NCBI RefSeq assembly: GCF_015221995.1
Contig: NZ_JADFFM010000001.1
Coordinates: 992,001 to 1,056,000 of the forward strand
Direction of reading: 5' to 3'
DNA from: Mucilaginibacter boryungensis
GTDB taxonomy: Bacteria > Bacteroidota > Bacteroidia > Sphingobacteriales > Sphingobacteriaceae
DNA: 64,000 bases
The notes under the pieces are model-generated. The model saw nothing but the letters and a program-made list of their open reading frames with translations. It was not told the origin of the DNA and did no database searches. Shown in pieces: positions 16,724-26,106 of the stretch (position 1 is its first letter; each line of letters starts with the position of its first letter). The translations under genes were made by a program, and so were the position numbers.

Positions 16724-17398
16724 TTATTTCAAAAACGGCTCTATCTTATCCAGCGCAAATTGCAGCTGCTCGTCCGGTGTTAAATCGGTGTTGTCTAAAA
16801 TAATAGCGTCTTCGGCGCGGGTGAGGGGGCTTTCCTCGCGGGTGGTGTCCTGATAATCGCGATGGGCCAGGTTTTCAAACACTTCCTCTAAAGTAATATC
16901 CGGATTTTTAGGCGCCAGTTCCTTAAAGCGGCGTTCAGCGCGGATCTTGGGGTCGGCGGTCATAAACAGTTTTACCTGGGCGTGCGGGAAAACTACGGTG
17001 CCGATGTCGCGGCCATCCATTACCACATTCTTTGATTGCCCCATGCGTTGCTGCTGCTTCACCATCTCTACACGTACTTCTTTAACGGCAGAAACAGCAC
17101 TTACATTCTCGGACACCGGCATCAGGCGTATCTCATCTGATACTTCTTCGTCGTTTAGGGTAATATGTGTTTGGTAATCGCGCGAGTGGAAGTTAAGGTG
17201 GATATCCTTTAACGCCTCAGCAATTTGCTCGTGATTATGCAAATCGATATTGTTACGCAGAAAATACAAAGTCACCGCCCGGTACATAGCACCGCTGTCA
17301 ACATAAATAAAATGGAGTTTTTTGGCCAGGGCTTTGGCTAAAGTGCTTTTTCCGCATGACGAGTAGCCATCGATAGCTACCACAATGTTATTGCTCAT
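16724..17398 (-). CDS. cmk: Cytidylate kinase
   Basis: 224 residues from ATG 17398 (MSNNIVVAIDG); the frame is open further upstream but family homology starts here. The P-loop is GYSSCGKST, followed by the CMP-binding YVDSGAMYRAVTLYFLR and MDGRDIGTVVFPHAQVKLFMTADP motifs of the Cmk family. It phosphorylates CMP and dCMP with ATP. In many Bacteroidota cmk sits beside rpsA or ispH; here its neighbours are a dCMP-deaminase-like gene and arfB. Confidence 0.95.
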   Translation of the reverse strand: MSNNIVVAIDGYSSCGKSTLAKALAKKLHFIYVDSGAMYRAVTLYFLRNNIDLHNHEQIAEALKDIHLNFHSRDYQTHITLNDEEVSDEIRLMPVSENVSAVSAVKEVRVEMVKQQQRMGQSKNVVMDGRDIGTVVFPHAQVKLFMTADPKIRAERRFKELAPKNPDITLEEVFENLAHRDYQDTTREESPLTRAEDAIILDNTDLTPDEQLQFALDKIEPFLK

Positions 17399-17521
17399 CG
17401 GGGTACGAAGATAGGGAATTTTAGTGAGTGGTTGAATAAGTGAGGAGTTGAATAAGTTATCTGCCAATAAATAAAACGGTTGACTCAATCAACCTAATCT
17501 ACCATTCATTAAATTAGCACC

Positions 17522-17932
17522 ATGAACTTAAATAAAGCCGACCTGCAAAAGGAAGTGAGCTATAAAACATCGCGCAGCGGGGGCAAAGGCGGCCAAAATG
17601 TAAACAAGGTTTCTACCAAAGTTGAACTGCTGTTCCCGATTGAAACATCGCTGTTATTTACAGATGAAGAGAAAGCTTTGCTGATCACCAAACTACATTC
17701 CCGTTTTAATAAAGATGGCTTGCTGCAAATTGTGTGCGACGAGGAACGTAGTCAGCTGTTGAATAAAGAGATAGCGCTTGGACGCCTGGTGCAAATATTG
17801 GGTAATGCTTTAATTGTACCCAAAGCGCGGAAAAAAGTAAAAATATCTAAAGCCAAAAAAGCGGCACGGTTAGATGCCAAAAAACTCCATTCAGCCAAAA
17901 AAGAATCGAGAAGGAAGGATTTTGGGGAGTAA
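17522..17932 (+). CDS. arfB: Ribosome-rescue peptidyl-tRNA hydrolase ArfB-like
   Basis: 136 residues. The GGQ catalytic motif is at 23-25 in SRSGGKGGQNVNKVSTKVEL, as in class I release factors, and no codon-recognition domain is present. The C-terminal tail (about 100-136) is strongly basic, as in ArfB/YaeJ, where it enters the empty mRNA channel. It releases peptides from stalled ribosomes. A TAAATTAGC near-match to the -7 box ends 3 bases before the ATG, which suggests a leaderless or very short-leader mRNA. Confidence 0.9.
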   Translation: MNLNKADLQKEVSYKTSRSGGKGGQNVNKVSTKVELLFPIETSLLFTDEEKALLITKLHSRFNKDGLLQIVCDEERSQLLNKEIALGRLVQILGNALIVPKARKKVKISKAKKAARLDAKKLHSAKKESRRKDFGE

Positions 17933-17939
17933 TACTTGT

Positions 17940-18024
17940 CGTCATCCTGAGCGATAGCGAAGGATCCCAAATAAGCAGAGTCGCTTAGCATATCGGAGAT
18001 TCTTCGCTATCGCTCAGAATGACG
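17940..18024. repeat. Interspersed palindromic repeat, family A variant (TCATCCTGAGCGATAGC type)
   Basis: The left arm CGTCATCCTGAGCGATAGCG is complementary to the right arm CGCTATCGCTCAGAATGACG apart from two bases. A central AAGCAGAGTCGCTTAGCATAT-like stem also appears in the 37733 copy. It sits between convergent arfB and the LpxR-like gene. Confidence 0.85.
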
Positions 18025-18037
18025 TACTTTTTTAATA

Positions 18038-18985
18038 TTAAAACCTATACAATACCGTTACCGATCCCCATTGGTGCAATTGCACCATCTGCTTTACATC
18101 TTTACTGTGAAATATCACCGATACATCAAACACCCAATGGTTGGCGGTGTAAGCGCCCCCTATCTGGTTGCTGAATATGAATGGTTCACGGTCTAAAGTT
18201 ACTTCCTGCGGGTTATTGTGCGCGTTGAACAAGCTGCCTTGTATGGTAGCATCGTACGCTACGTAGTTTAATGCTGGTTTGTAGTAGGCAAAAAATTCGT
18301 GCTGGTGCAATGCACTTTTACTGTCTATATTACTGGCGGTACTTTGGGTACTTACCGAATTGAATAATTGATTAAAATTTCCCGCTCTCAGCATTAAGCC
18401 CGCGCCTGCGCCCGTAAAGCCATTGCCCAGGTTGCCATAGCTGTTAAAAGTCAGGTCGATGCCATTGCCCCGCGTAAGCAGTTTATTGTATTCGGCCGAT
18501 AGGTTAAGCTCGGCGCCATCATGTACCTGGTGCTCCCAGCCGGTTGGGGGGTAAAAACCAAACCATTTGTGGATGTCTTCCTGTATCTCTTTTCCACCTG
18601 CACCCGGGCCAACTACGCCAATTTGCGCGCCAAATTTCAAATTACTTTCGTTACTATATAAAAAATTTAAAGTTGAACCGATATACAGATAGCCTGCAAA
18701 CGGACGGTCTAAATAATCAACCGATGGGATACTGCCGCTTTGAGGGTTAAATATCTTCTGACCAGCCTCAAAACCCAACACCTTATTTTTTAGTTTGGTA
18801 CCACCTTCACTCACTTTTAAGGCATGGCGATAATAGATAAATATACCGTTGGTATAATACCTGTCCGATCCCTGGCCCAGGAACGAATCGTTATCGGCCT
18901 GGATGCCTACCTCGTTTTTGCGCGATTGAGCGAAGCCGGTACAGGTTAGAATTAAAACAACAGTAATCAGAAATAATTTTCTCAT
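18038..18985 (-). CDS. LpxR-family outer-membrane lipid A deacylase-like protein
   Basis: 315 residues with a signal peptide (to about residue 20, TGFAQ). The sequence after it, NEVGIQADNDSFLGQGSDRYYTNGIFIYY, matches the LpxR/DUF2219 start with its conserved N, D and YTNG. Later GWEHQVHDGAELNLSAEYNK and alternating hydrophobic strands are consistent with a 12-strand barrel. LpxR removes the 3'-acyloxyacyl group of lipid A in Salmonella; activity here is inferred from family only. Confidence 0.8.
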   Translation of the reverse strand: MRKLFLITVVLILTCTGFAQSRKNEVGIQADNDSFLGQGSDRYYTNGIFIYYRHALKVSEGGTKLKNKVLGFEAGQKIFNPQSGSIPSVDYLDRPFAGYLYIGSTLNFLYSNESNLKFGAQIGVVGPGAGGKEIQEDIHKWFGFYPPTGWEHQVHDGAELNLSAEYNKLLTRGNGIDLTFNSYGNLGNGFTGAGAGLMLRAGNFNQLFNSVSTQSTASNIDSKSALHQHEFFAYYKPALNYVAYDATIQGSLFNAHNNPQEVTLDREPFIFSNQIGGAYTANHWVFDVSVIFHSKDVKQMVQLHQWGSVTVLYRF

Positions 18986-19017
18986 GCGGGGTATGAATTA
19001 GCAAAGATCAAAAATAG

Positions 19018-19041
19018 AAAAAGCCCCGGGAATGGAGCTTT
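19018..19041 (-). terminator. Terminator of the 19058-19588 gene
   Basis: On the minus strand AAAGCTCC pairs with GGGGCTTT (one G-U) across a six-base loop, followed by a U-rich tail. It lies 17 bases beyond the stop codon. Confidence 0.65.
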
Positions 19042-19057
19042 AATCTATCAGTAAATT

Positions 19058-19588
19058 TTACCGGAAAGTATAACCCAACCCGGCGCCTATATAAGGAAAT
19101 ACATTATGCAGGTTTTCTGTATCGAAAATACCATCGAAGCTTATTTTATAATAGATACCCCTGCCCAAAGCCTGGTGACGGAAAGCCGCCGTTAAAGTGG
19201 CAACCGCGCCGTTAACTGTTTTCCCATCATCACCGAAGGGTACATCCGTCTTATCGTCTACTGAACCTGCTGTAATGCCCGCGCCAAGTTCGAAGAAGTT
19301 TTTAGTTTTCCCGAAAAGATAATTGACCTGTATCGGCAACAAAACAATCGAGCCAGGCCTATCATGGAAATATCCTATACCAATGCGCCCGCCCCAGCCA
19401 TTACGTTTTTTGCTGAACCGGGTATCGTAATTTGCCGAAAATACTACGCCTGCGCCACCCGCTTCCAGAAAAACGGTTTGGGCACGCTGATGCAGTAAAG
19501 AATCGGGACTGGTTTGGCCAAATGATTTGCCGGAAAAAAGAATAAACAGCAGGCAAATGGCCGACAAAAGTGGACAATTTTTAATCAT
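19058..19588 (-). CDS. Outer-membrane beta-barrel-like protein, function unknown
   Basis: 176 residues from ATG 19588 (MIKNCPLL), which places a normal signal peptide at the N-terminus (ending SGKSFGQ). An upstream in-frame start would add 12 charged residues and is less likely. The mature part alternates amphipathic strands rich in glycine and aromatics (VVFSANYDTRFSKKRNGWGGRIGIGYF, and the C-terminal YIGAGLGYTFR, which ends in a barrel-type aromatic-Arg). It is probably an 8-strand outer-membrane barrel. No specific family is recognised. Confidence 0.65.
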   Translation of the reverse strand: MIKNCPLLSAICLLFILFSGKSFGQTSPDSLLHQRAQTVFLEAGGAGVVFSANYDTRFSKKRNGWGGRIGIGYFHDRPGSIVLLPIQVNYLFGKTKNFFELGAGITAGSVDDKTDVPFGDDGKTVNGAVATLTAAFRHQALGRGIYYKISFDGIFDTENLHNVFPYIGAGLGYTFR

Positions 19589-19643
19589 GATATCGGTTTT
19601 GATACCACGAAGATAATTGTTCACATGAAATAGAAATGAAAAC

Positions 19644-22115
19644 TTAAGCTTCCACTTTGGCGTCTTCTTTCACTGTCAAATCCAACGGATCGGCAACCAA
19701 TTCATCCAGCAGGGCCAGGTCAATTACCTCGCGCATTTCTTTTACATAGTGGAAAGTAAGGTCTTTGATATAATCTTCCTTAATATCCAAAATATCCTTC
19801 TCGTTAGATTTGCACAGGATGATCTCTTTGATATTAGCGCGTTTGGCGGCCAGTATCTTTTCTTTAATGCCACCAACCGGCAACACACGGCCACGCAGGG
19901 TAATTTCACCCGTCATAGCTAAATGCGGTTTCAGTTTGCGCTGGGTGAAGGCTGATGTAAGCGCGGTAAGCATAGTTACCCCGGCCGAAGGGCCATCCTT
20001 AGGCGTAGCGCCGGCAGGCACGTGGATATGCACATCCCACTGGTCGAAAAGGCGCGGGTCGATATTAAAATAACTGGCATGGGCGCGCAGGTAAGCCAGC
20101 GCAATGGTGGCCGATTCCTTCATCACATCACCAAGGTTACCCGTAAGGGTTAAACGCCCTTTACCCGGACTTAAACTCGATTCAATAAATAAAATATCGC
20201 CGCCTACCGATGTCCACGCCAGGCCTGTTACTACGCCGGCAACATCATTGCCCTCATATAGGTCTTTATCAAAAATAGGTGCGCCCAGTATTCGCTCTAC
20301 ATCTTTTTTATTCAGCAGCGGGTTGTATTCTTCTTTCATGGCAATGTTTTTTGCCACGCCGCGTATAACCGAACCTATTTGTTTATCCAAACTACGCACG
20401 CCCGATTCGCGGGTATAATCTTCTATCACCTTTTCAATCACATCGTTTTTCAATGTAACATCTTTGGTTTTAATGCCGTGGGCCTCGCGCTGTTTGGGTA
20501 CTAAATGTTGTTTAGCTATCTCAATTTTTTCTTCAATAGTATACCCGTTCACTTCAATAATTTCCATACGGTCTATTAAAGCGGGTTGTATAGTGCTTAG
20601 CGAGTTTGCTGTAGCGATGAACATTACGTTGCTCAGGTCAAAGTCCATCTCTACGTAATGATCGTAAAAAGTGCTGTTCTGTTCAGGGTCAAGCACTTCT
20701 AACAGCGCCGATGACGGATCGCCGCGGAAATCGTTACCTACTTTATCAATCTCATCCAAAATAAACACCGGGTTAGCGGCGCCTGCTTTTTTTATCGATT
20801 GGATAATGCGGCCCGGCATAGCGCCAATATAAGTTTTGCGATGCCCGCGTATCTCGGCTTCGTCGCGGATACCGCCCAGCGCCATACGCACATATTTACG
20901 GTTTAACGCCTTGGCGATAGATTTACCCAGCGATGTTTTACCCACCCCCGGAGGGCCTACAAGGCACAGGATAGGGGCCTTCATGTTGTGCTTCAGTTTC
21001 AGCACGGCCAGGTATTCAATAATACGCTGTTTAACTTTGTCTAAACCGAAGTGGTCTTTATCCAGTATCTTTTGTGCCCGTTTCAGGTCGAAGTTATCTT
21101 TAGTAAACTCGTTCCAGGGCAAATCAAGCAATAGTTCAAGGTAGTTTATCTGTACCGAGTAATCGGCAGCCGCGGGGTTCATGCGGGCCAGTTTTTCCAG
21201 CTCCTTATCAAAATGGTCCTTTACCTCTTTGGCCCATTTCTTTTTTACGGCGCGCTCGCGCAGGTTTTCAATCTCCAGGTCGGGACTGTTACCGCCTAAT
21301 TCTTCCTGTATGGTTTTTAGTTGCTGGTTCAGAAAATAATCGCGCTGTTGCTTATCCAGGTCGGTACGTACGCGGCTTTGTATCTGATTTTTCAGTTCCA
21401 GCATCTGTATCTCGGTGGTCAGGTGCTCTAAAACCATTTTGGCCCGCTCGCGCAGGTCGGCAGTTTCCAGCATCTTCTGCTTGGCCGACATCTCGGCATT
21501 CATGTTAGACGAGATGAAGTTGATCAAAAACGAAGTACTTTCAATATTACGTATGGCAATACCAGCTTCGCTTGGGATATTTGGCGATAACTGGATAATG
21601 CTCATCGCCATATCTTTTATGGAAGATACCAGCGCTTTAAACTCTTTGTTTTCAGTTGGTTTTATCTCCTTAAAAGGTTCGATAGTGGCTTTTATATAGG
21701 GCTCGCTTTGTACTTCTTCCTGTAATATGAAACGTTTTTTTCCCTGCAGTATCACGGTAGTGTTACCATCGGGCATTTTTAACATTTTTATGATGAGTGC
21801 GGTGGTGCCGATGCGGTTAAGCTGGTTAAAAACAGGGTCTTCAATATTCACATCCTGTTGGGCCACCACCCCAATCATGCGGTCTTTTTTATTTGCCTCA
21901 CGTATCAGCCGGATAGATTTATCGCGTCCTACAGTAATGGGCATTACTACGCCCGGGAACAAAACGGTATTGCGTAATGGTAGTATCGGCAAAATAGAGG
22001 GCATCTCCTCGTTATTCATTTCTTCTTCGTCTTCCGACGACATGAGCGGAAAGAATTCAGAATCCTCGTTTATGATTGGTAAAGCAGATTTAAAGTCGAA
22101 TGGATCAAAGCTCAT
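19644..22115 (-). CDS. lon: ATP-dependent Lon protease
   Basis: 823 residues, full-length LonA. The N-terminal substrate domain (ILPILPLRNTVLFPGVVMPI) is followed by an AAA+ module with Walker A GPPGVGKT at 387-394 and Walker B FILDEIDK at 451-458. The C-terminal peptidase domain has Ser710 in PKDGPSAG and Lys753 in GGIKEK; the 43-residue spacing matches the E. coli dyad. It degrades misfolded and regulatory proteins in the cytoplasm. It is divergent from the TPR gene at 22480, with 364 bases between them; no heat-shock operator was recognised there. Confidence 0.97.
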   Translation of the reverse strand: MSFDPFDFKSALPIINEDSEFFPLMSSEDEEEMNNEEMPSILPILPLRNTVLFPGVVMPITVGRDKSIRLIREANKKDRMIGVVAQQDVNIEDPVFNQLNRIGTTALIIKMLKMPDGNTTVILQGKKRFILQEEVQSEPYIKATIEPFKEIKPTENKEFKALVSSIKDMAMSIIQLSPNIPSEAGIAIRNIESTSFLINFISSNMNAEMSAKQKMLETADLRERAKMVLEHLTTEIQMLELKNQIQSRVRTDLDKQQRDYFLNQQLKTIQEELGGNSPDLEIENLRERAVKKKWAKEVKDHFDKELEKLARMNPAAADYSVQINYLELLLDLPWNEFTKDNFDLKRAQKILDKDHFGLDKVKQRIIEYLAVLKLKHNMKAPILCLVGPPGVGKTSLGKSIAKALNRKYVRMALGGIRDEAEIRGHRKTYIGAMPGRIIQSIKKAGAANPVFILDEIDKVGNDFRGDPSSALLEVLDPEQNSTFYDHYVEMDFDLSNVMFIATANSLSTIQPALIDRMEIIEVNGYTIEEKIEIAKQHLVPKQREAHGIKTKDVTLKNDVIEKVIEDYTRESGVRSLDKQIGSVIRGVAKNIAMKEEYNPLLNKKDVERILGAPIFDKDLYEGNDVAGVVTGLAWTSVGGDILFIESSLSPGKGRLTLTGNLGDVMKESATIALAYLRAHASYFNIDPRLFDQWDVHIHVPAGATPKDGPSAGVTMLTALTSAFTQRKLKPHLAMTGEITLRGRVLPVGGIKEKILAAKRANIKEIILCKSNEKDILDIKEDYIKDLTFHYVKEMREVIDLALLDELVADPLDLTVKEDAKVEA

Positions 22116-22479
22116 TAAGTACCTCTTTGTTATAATAAAACGTCAAAATGTCAGCCTGTAATATAACAAACTGACTAAAAACACAGCCTGTGTAGTATGG
22201 CTGTATATATATGCGTATGTTTCAATCCTTATGCCAACTTATAATTTATACTTAATTTATTACGATAAAAAATGTAAACGGCTGACTGGTTGTTGCTTAT
22301 AATAATTAAACTTGCCAATTAGATAAAATAGCGGTATAATGCGGACGTGTTAAAAAGTCATGGATGATTTTCCCCATATTGGTGAAAAAATATTTTCAAT
22401 GAAAACAATATCGCCATATAATAAATTGACACAATATAAGTTATTGTTATAATATTTTGTTAGAACGAGTTATCAGTTA
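22116..22479. other. AT-rich divergent intergenic region, lon / TPR gene
   Basis: 364 bases between two divergent starts, so it should hold both promoters. It is AT-rich, with no exact TAnnTTTG box, no strong hairpin and no RNA gene recognised. Confidence 0.4.
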
Positions 22480-23097
22480 ATGAGATTATCGGTCATACTT
22501 TCATATATTGTCCTTACAACGGCCAGTCCGGTACTGGCACAAAACGCATATGTCAATTTGGGCCGGCAGGCTTTAATGGACGGCGATTTTAAAACGGCTA
22601 CAAAGCACCTGGAAAAAGCATGCGTGGTTGATTCCACCAACTCGAACGCTTTGTGGATGCTGGGCTATTCCTATTTCCATAACGAAAGCTATAAAAAAGC
22701 CATTGCTACCTATAGCAAAGTAATTAGCCTGAAACCAGCCGATTGCATGGCTTACTACTACCGGGCGCTTGCACAATGCCGCATGGCTAAGGATGCGCAA
22801 ACCGGCAATGCCGATAAAGAAAAATGGCTGCTGGGATCGATAGTAGACTATACCAAGGCTATTGATATTGAAGCATCAGATAAAATATACCAGAACAGGG
22901 CTATAGCCTACCGCGAATACGGTGTTTTTAAATTGCAGAGCAACAAAGCCAACGACAGGAACCGCGGTATCAATTCATTAAAAGCATCAATTGCCGACCT
23001 GGAAAAAGTGTTAAATAATGATGCTTCACGTGCTGATATCCAATCCCTGCTGGATATTTCAAAAGAAAAACTGGCCGGCGCTTTAGGCCATCGCTAA
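22480..23097 (+). CDS. Secreted tetratricopeptide-repeat protein
   Basis: 205 residues with a signal peptide (to about residue 20, SPVLAQ). At least two canonical TPR units follow (ALMDGDFKTATKHLEKACVVDSTNSNALWMLGYSYFHNESYKKAIATYSKVISLKPADCMAYYYRALAQCRMA), then a helical tail to residue 205. TPR domains act as protein-protein scaffolds; the partner is unknown. It stands alone and divergent from lon, and the next gene starts 88 bases later on the same strand. Confidence 0.8.
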   Translation: MRLSVILSYIVLTTASPVLAQNAYVNLGRQALMDGDFKTATKHLEKACVVDSTNSNALWMLGYSYFHNESYKKAIATYSKVISLKPADCMAYYYRALAQCRMAKDAQTGNADKEKWLLGSIVDYTKAIDIEASDKIYQNRAIAYREYGVFKLQSNKANDRNRGINSLKASIADLEKVLNNDASRADIQSLLDISKEKLAGALGHR

Positions 23098-23185
23098 TTA
23101 CCCTCTTTTTATTAAGCCTAATCGGAATCCTGTATGATGCGACCTTAACTTTTAGGTTTCAGCTTTTCCCCATATATTTAACGGT

Positions 23186-23770
23186 ATGAAAAAAGACCGC
23201 CTGGAAGCCTTTAGCGATGGAGTGATAGCCATTATCATTACCATTATGGTACTTGAGCTTAAACTGCCACAGGGACACGATATTCATGCTTTGTTACCTT
23301 TACTGCCCGTGTTTCTGAGCTATGTGCTCAGTTTTATTTATATAGGCATTTACTGGAATAACCACCACCACATGATATATGCCGTTAACACCATTAACGG
23401 CAGGGTACTTTGGGCCAATCTTAATTTATTGTTTTGGCTGTCGCTGGTGCCCTTTGTTACCGGATGGATGGGCGAAAGCCATTTTAGCATGTGGCCTATT
23501 TTCGCTTACGGCTGTGTGCTGATCATGAACGCGATAGCTTACACCGTACTGGCCCGCCTGCTGGTAAAGCAGGCTGGCCACGATTCGTCGCTGGCATTGG
23601 CCATGGGTAAGGATTGGAAAGGTAAATTATCTATTGTTATTTATGCTACAGCTATCATCGTATCAGTATATTGCCCATGGATAAGTTTGGGCTTGTATTG
23701 GGTAGTGGCCGTTATATGGTTTATCCCCGACCCAAGGATAGAGAAAAAGGTGGCAGACAAAGCACATTAA
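23186..23770 (+). CDS. TMEM175-family (DUF1211) membrane protein, probable potassium channel
   Basis: 194 residues, six hydrophobic helices. The N-terminal KKDRLEAFSDGVIAIIITIMVLELK carries the RxxxFSD motif that defines the TMEM175 family, whose bacterial members conduct potassium as tetramers. A histidine-rich WNNHHHMIYAVNTING segment is also typical. Ion selectivity here is inferred from family. It lies between the TPR gene and the T9SS cargo gene, which has its own predicted promoter. Confidence 0.88.
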   Translation: MKKDRLEAFSDGVIAIIITIMVLELKLPQGHDIHALLPLLPVFLSYVLSFIYIGIYWNNHHHMIYAVNTINGRVLWANLNLLFWLSLVPFVTGWMGESHFSMWPIFAYGCVLIMNAIAYTVLARLLVKQAGHDSSLALAMGKDWKGKLSIVIYATAIIVSVYCPWISLGLYWVVAVIWFIPDPRIEKKVADKAH

Positions 23771-23820
23771 TTTCATGCATGAAATTTTGTAATGCGCTAA
23801 CACCTACGCTGATAATTAAT

Positions 23821-23828
23821 TACATTTG
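23821..23828 (+). promoter_or_regulatory. -7 box for T9SS cargo gene
   Basis: TACATTTG matches TAnnTTTG exactly and lies 31 bases before the ATG at 23860. Confidence 0.45.
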
Positions 23829-23859
23829 ATATCACGAACATTAGTGTGGATTGATACCA

Positions 23860-26073
23860 ATGTGTTTTAAACGATCTGTTATTTTTTTTGTATTACTATT
23901 GGTTGCCTGCTGTGCATTTGCGCAGTGCCCTGAAAATATTGGCTTTGAATTAGGGACGCTAAAAAACTGGGTATGTTATACAGGTATCATTCCCGACCAA
24001 ACGGGCAGCACACCAATAGAATGGTCGGCGCCTGTTCCTCCCGTACCCGGAAGGCATCAAATTATTAAAAACTCTTCGCCTCAGATATTAGACCCATACG
24101 GAGGTTTCCCTATCAATGCACCCAATAGCAGCCAATATTCCGTCCAGTTAGGAAATGTAGATCATAGTTCAAGTCATGGCGATAAACAGGCATATGCCGA
24201 AAAAATGACCTATGATTTTAGGGTGCCCAGTGATGATTATACGCTGATATATTATTACGCGGTGGTATTTCAAAACCCACCGGATCACGATCAATATCAG
24301 CAGCCTCAATTTATTGCTAACGTGCATAACCTGGATAACCCGGGAGATGATGGTGGACAATGCGGGTCATTCTCATTTACAGCATCAGCGGGATTACAGG
24401 GTTTTAAAAACTCCACTACCGATAAAACAGTCTATTACAAGCCCTGGTCGCCTATTACCATTAAAATCTCCGGCAAAAAAAACAAGCGATTTCAATTAGA
24501 GTTTATCACGCGCGATTGCTCTAAAGGAGGCCATTTCGGGTATGCTTATATCGATTTTAACGAATCGAACTGCGAATCGCCTATTACAGGTAACCAATAT
24601 TGCGCGGGGCAAAATACGGTTACCTTAACAGCGCCGGCAGGTTTTGAAACCTATACATGGACGGATGCATCCGGTGCCACTGTTAGCCAGACACCAACCT
24701 TAAAACTATCGCAGCCGCTGCCGCCCGACGGCACCCAGTATAATTTGCATATTATACCCTATACCGGTTTGGGTTGCGAAAATGCGTTTACTACTACTAT
24801 ACAAAAAAATAACGAAAGTTTTAATTTACAGGTGGTTCAAAACATGGCAGGTTGCAAAGCCGATGGAATAGACCTTACCCAGGCTTCGGTAACTGCAGGC
24901 AGTACACCGGGGATGAAGTACGAATACTACACCGATCCTGATGGGCAAAATTTTATTTCAGATCCTAAAAGGATTGTAGAAACCGGCGATTATTATATCC
25001 GTGGTACAAACACCTTTGGCTGTACCGATATTGCTAAAATACATTTAGACCTGTACGATGGGGCAACGGTAACAGTTACGCCACCGCAACCTGTTTGTGA
25101 GCCGGCCACAATAGATTTAACCAAGCTGGTAACTACCAATGAAGCTGGCGTTAGTTACAGTTATTACAGCGATGCTTTGTTGCAAAAACAACTAACCACC
25201 GCGCAGGCCGCGGCTATTAATAAAACCGGTACTTATTACGTTAAAGTGGTAGGTTTCAAGGTGCCTTGTGTTACTATCAAATCGGTCGATCTGGTAATTA
25301 GTAAGTTGCCGGTGCTTTCTAATACACCCATAGCCTATAAAAGTTGCCCCCCGCTTAATTTGAATAAAGCTATAGCTACCCTCGGCGATAATGGCAGTGT
25401 TACTTATAAATTTTATATGGATGCCGCAGGCACCGTTCCGGTAACCAACCCGGCTAATATTATAGTAAGCGGTAATTACTATTACAAGGCCATTAACGAA
25501 TATGGCTGCGAAAGTATCAACAAACCGCTCATAAAAGCAACGGTTGTAGACCCACCTGTATTTACCGTTACCGACCCCGCTGCCGTAGTGTTCCCGCAAA
25601 CTATTGATCTGACAGATACACACCCTACGCTTGCCGATGCGGCGTTTACTTATTGGAAAGATGCCGCTGCCACCAAGCCGCTGGATAATTACCAGGCTGT
25701 GGGCCAAAGCGGCACTTATTATATTAAAGCCATCAATTCAACGGGGTGTGTAGTAATTAATCCGGTACATGTGCTGATAAATGCTCCACCAGAGGCAAAC
25801 CTGGTTGCAGCCAATACTTTCACGCCTAATGGCGATGGTGTGAACGACGAATTCCGGCCCACTACGGAAGGGGTGATCACCCTGAACTATATTAAGATAT
25901 TTAACCGCTACGGTAAGGAGATATTTGAGACGAAACAGCTATACAACCGGTGGAACGGAACCATTGACGGTAAACCCGAACCTGCAGGGACATATTATTG
26001 GGTTTTCAGCGCTTATGATATCTATCGCAAAAAGGTAGTAACTAAATCGGGCAGTGTGACGATCATCAGGTAG
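23860..26073 (+). CDS. Secreted multidomain protein with T9SS type B sorting (CHU_C) domain
   Basis: 737 residues from ATG 23860; a TTG three codons earlier is also in frame. A signal peptide (VACCAFAQ) is followed by a lectin/jelly-roll-like N-terminal region (IGFELGTLKNW...), then several roughly 90-residue PKD/Ig-like repeats, each with a paired Y.YY.D...... pattern and a GTYY(I/V)K.... strand. The C-terminal domain NTFTPNGDGVNDEF ... IKIFNRYGKEIFE ... WNGTIDGKPEPAGTYYWV is the gliding-motility-associated CHU_C signal for type IX secretion. It is likely exported or surface-attached; its substrate is unknown. Confidence 0.88.
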   Translation: MCFKRSVIFFVLLLVACCAFAQCPENIGFELGTLKNWVCYTGIIPDQTGSTPIEWSAPVPPVPGRHQIIKNSSPQILDPYGGFPINAPNSSQYSVQLGNVDHSSSHGDKQAYAEKMTYDFRVPSDDYTLIYYYAVVFQNPPDHDQYQQPQFIANVHNLDNPGDDGGQCGSFSFTASAGLQGFKNSTTDKTVYYKPWSPITIKISGKKNKRFQLEFITRDCSKGGHFGYAYIDFNESNCESPITGNQYCAGQNTVTLTAPAGFETYTWTDASGATVSQTPTLKLSQPLPPDGTQYNLHIIPYTGLGCENAFTTTIQKNNESFNLQVVQNMAGCKADGIDLTQASVTAGSTPGMKYEYYTDPDGQNFISDPKRIVETGDYYIRGTNTFGCTDIAKIHLDLYDGATVTVTPPQPVCEPATIDLTKLVTTNEAGVSYSYYSDALLQKQLTTAQAAAINKTGTYYVKVVGFKVPCVTIKSVDLVISKLPVLSNTPIAYKSCPPLNLNKAIATLGDNGSVTYKFYMDAAGTVPVTNPANIIVSGNYYYKAINEYGCESINKPLIKATVVDPPVFTVTDPAAVVFPQTIDLTDTHPTLADAAFTYWKDAAATKPLDNYQAVGQSGTYYIKAINSTGCVVINPVHVLINAPPEANLVAANTFTPNGDGVNDEFRPTTEGVITLNYIKIFNRYGKEIFETKQLYNRWNGTIDGKPEPAGTYYWVFSAYDIYRKKVVTKSGSVTIIR

Positions 26074-26106
26074 ATAATAGACCATAGCAGAAGTTACTTC
26101 CATGGA

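Noticed and set aside
19644-22115. Frameshift or internal stop in lon
   Set aside because: The frame is continuous and all AAA+ and peptidase motifs occur with normal spacing.
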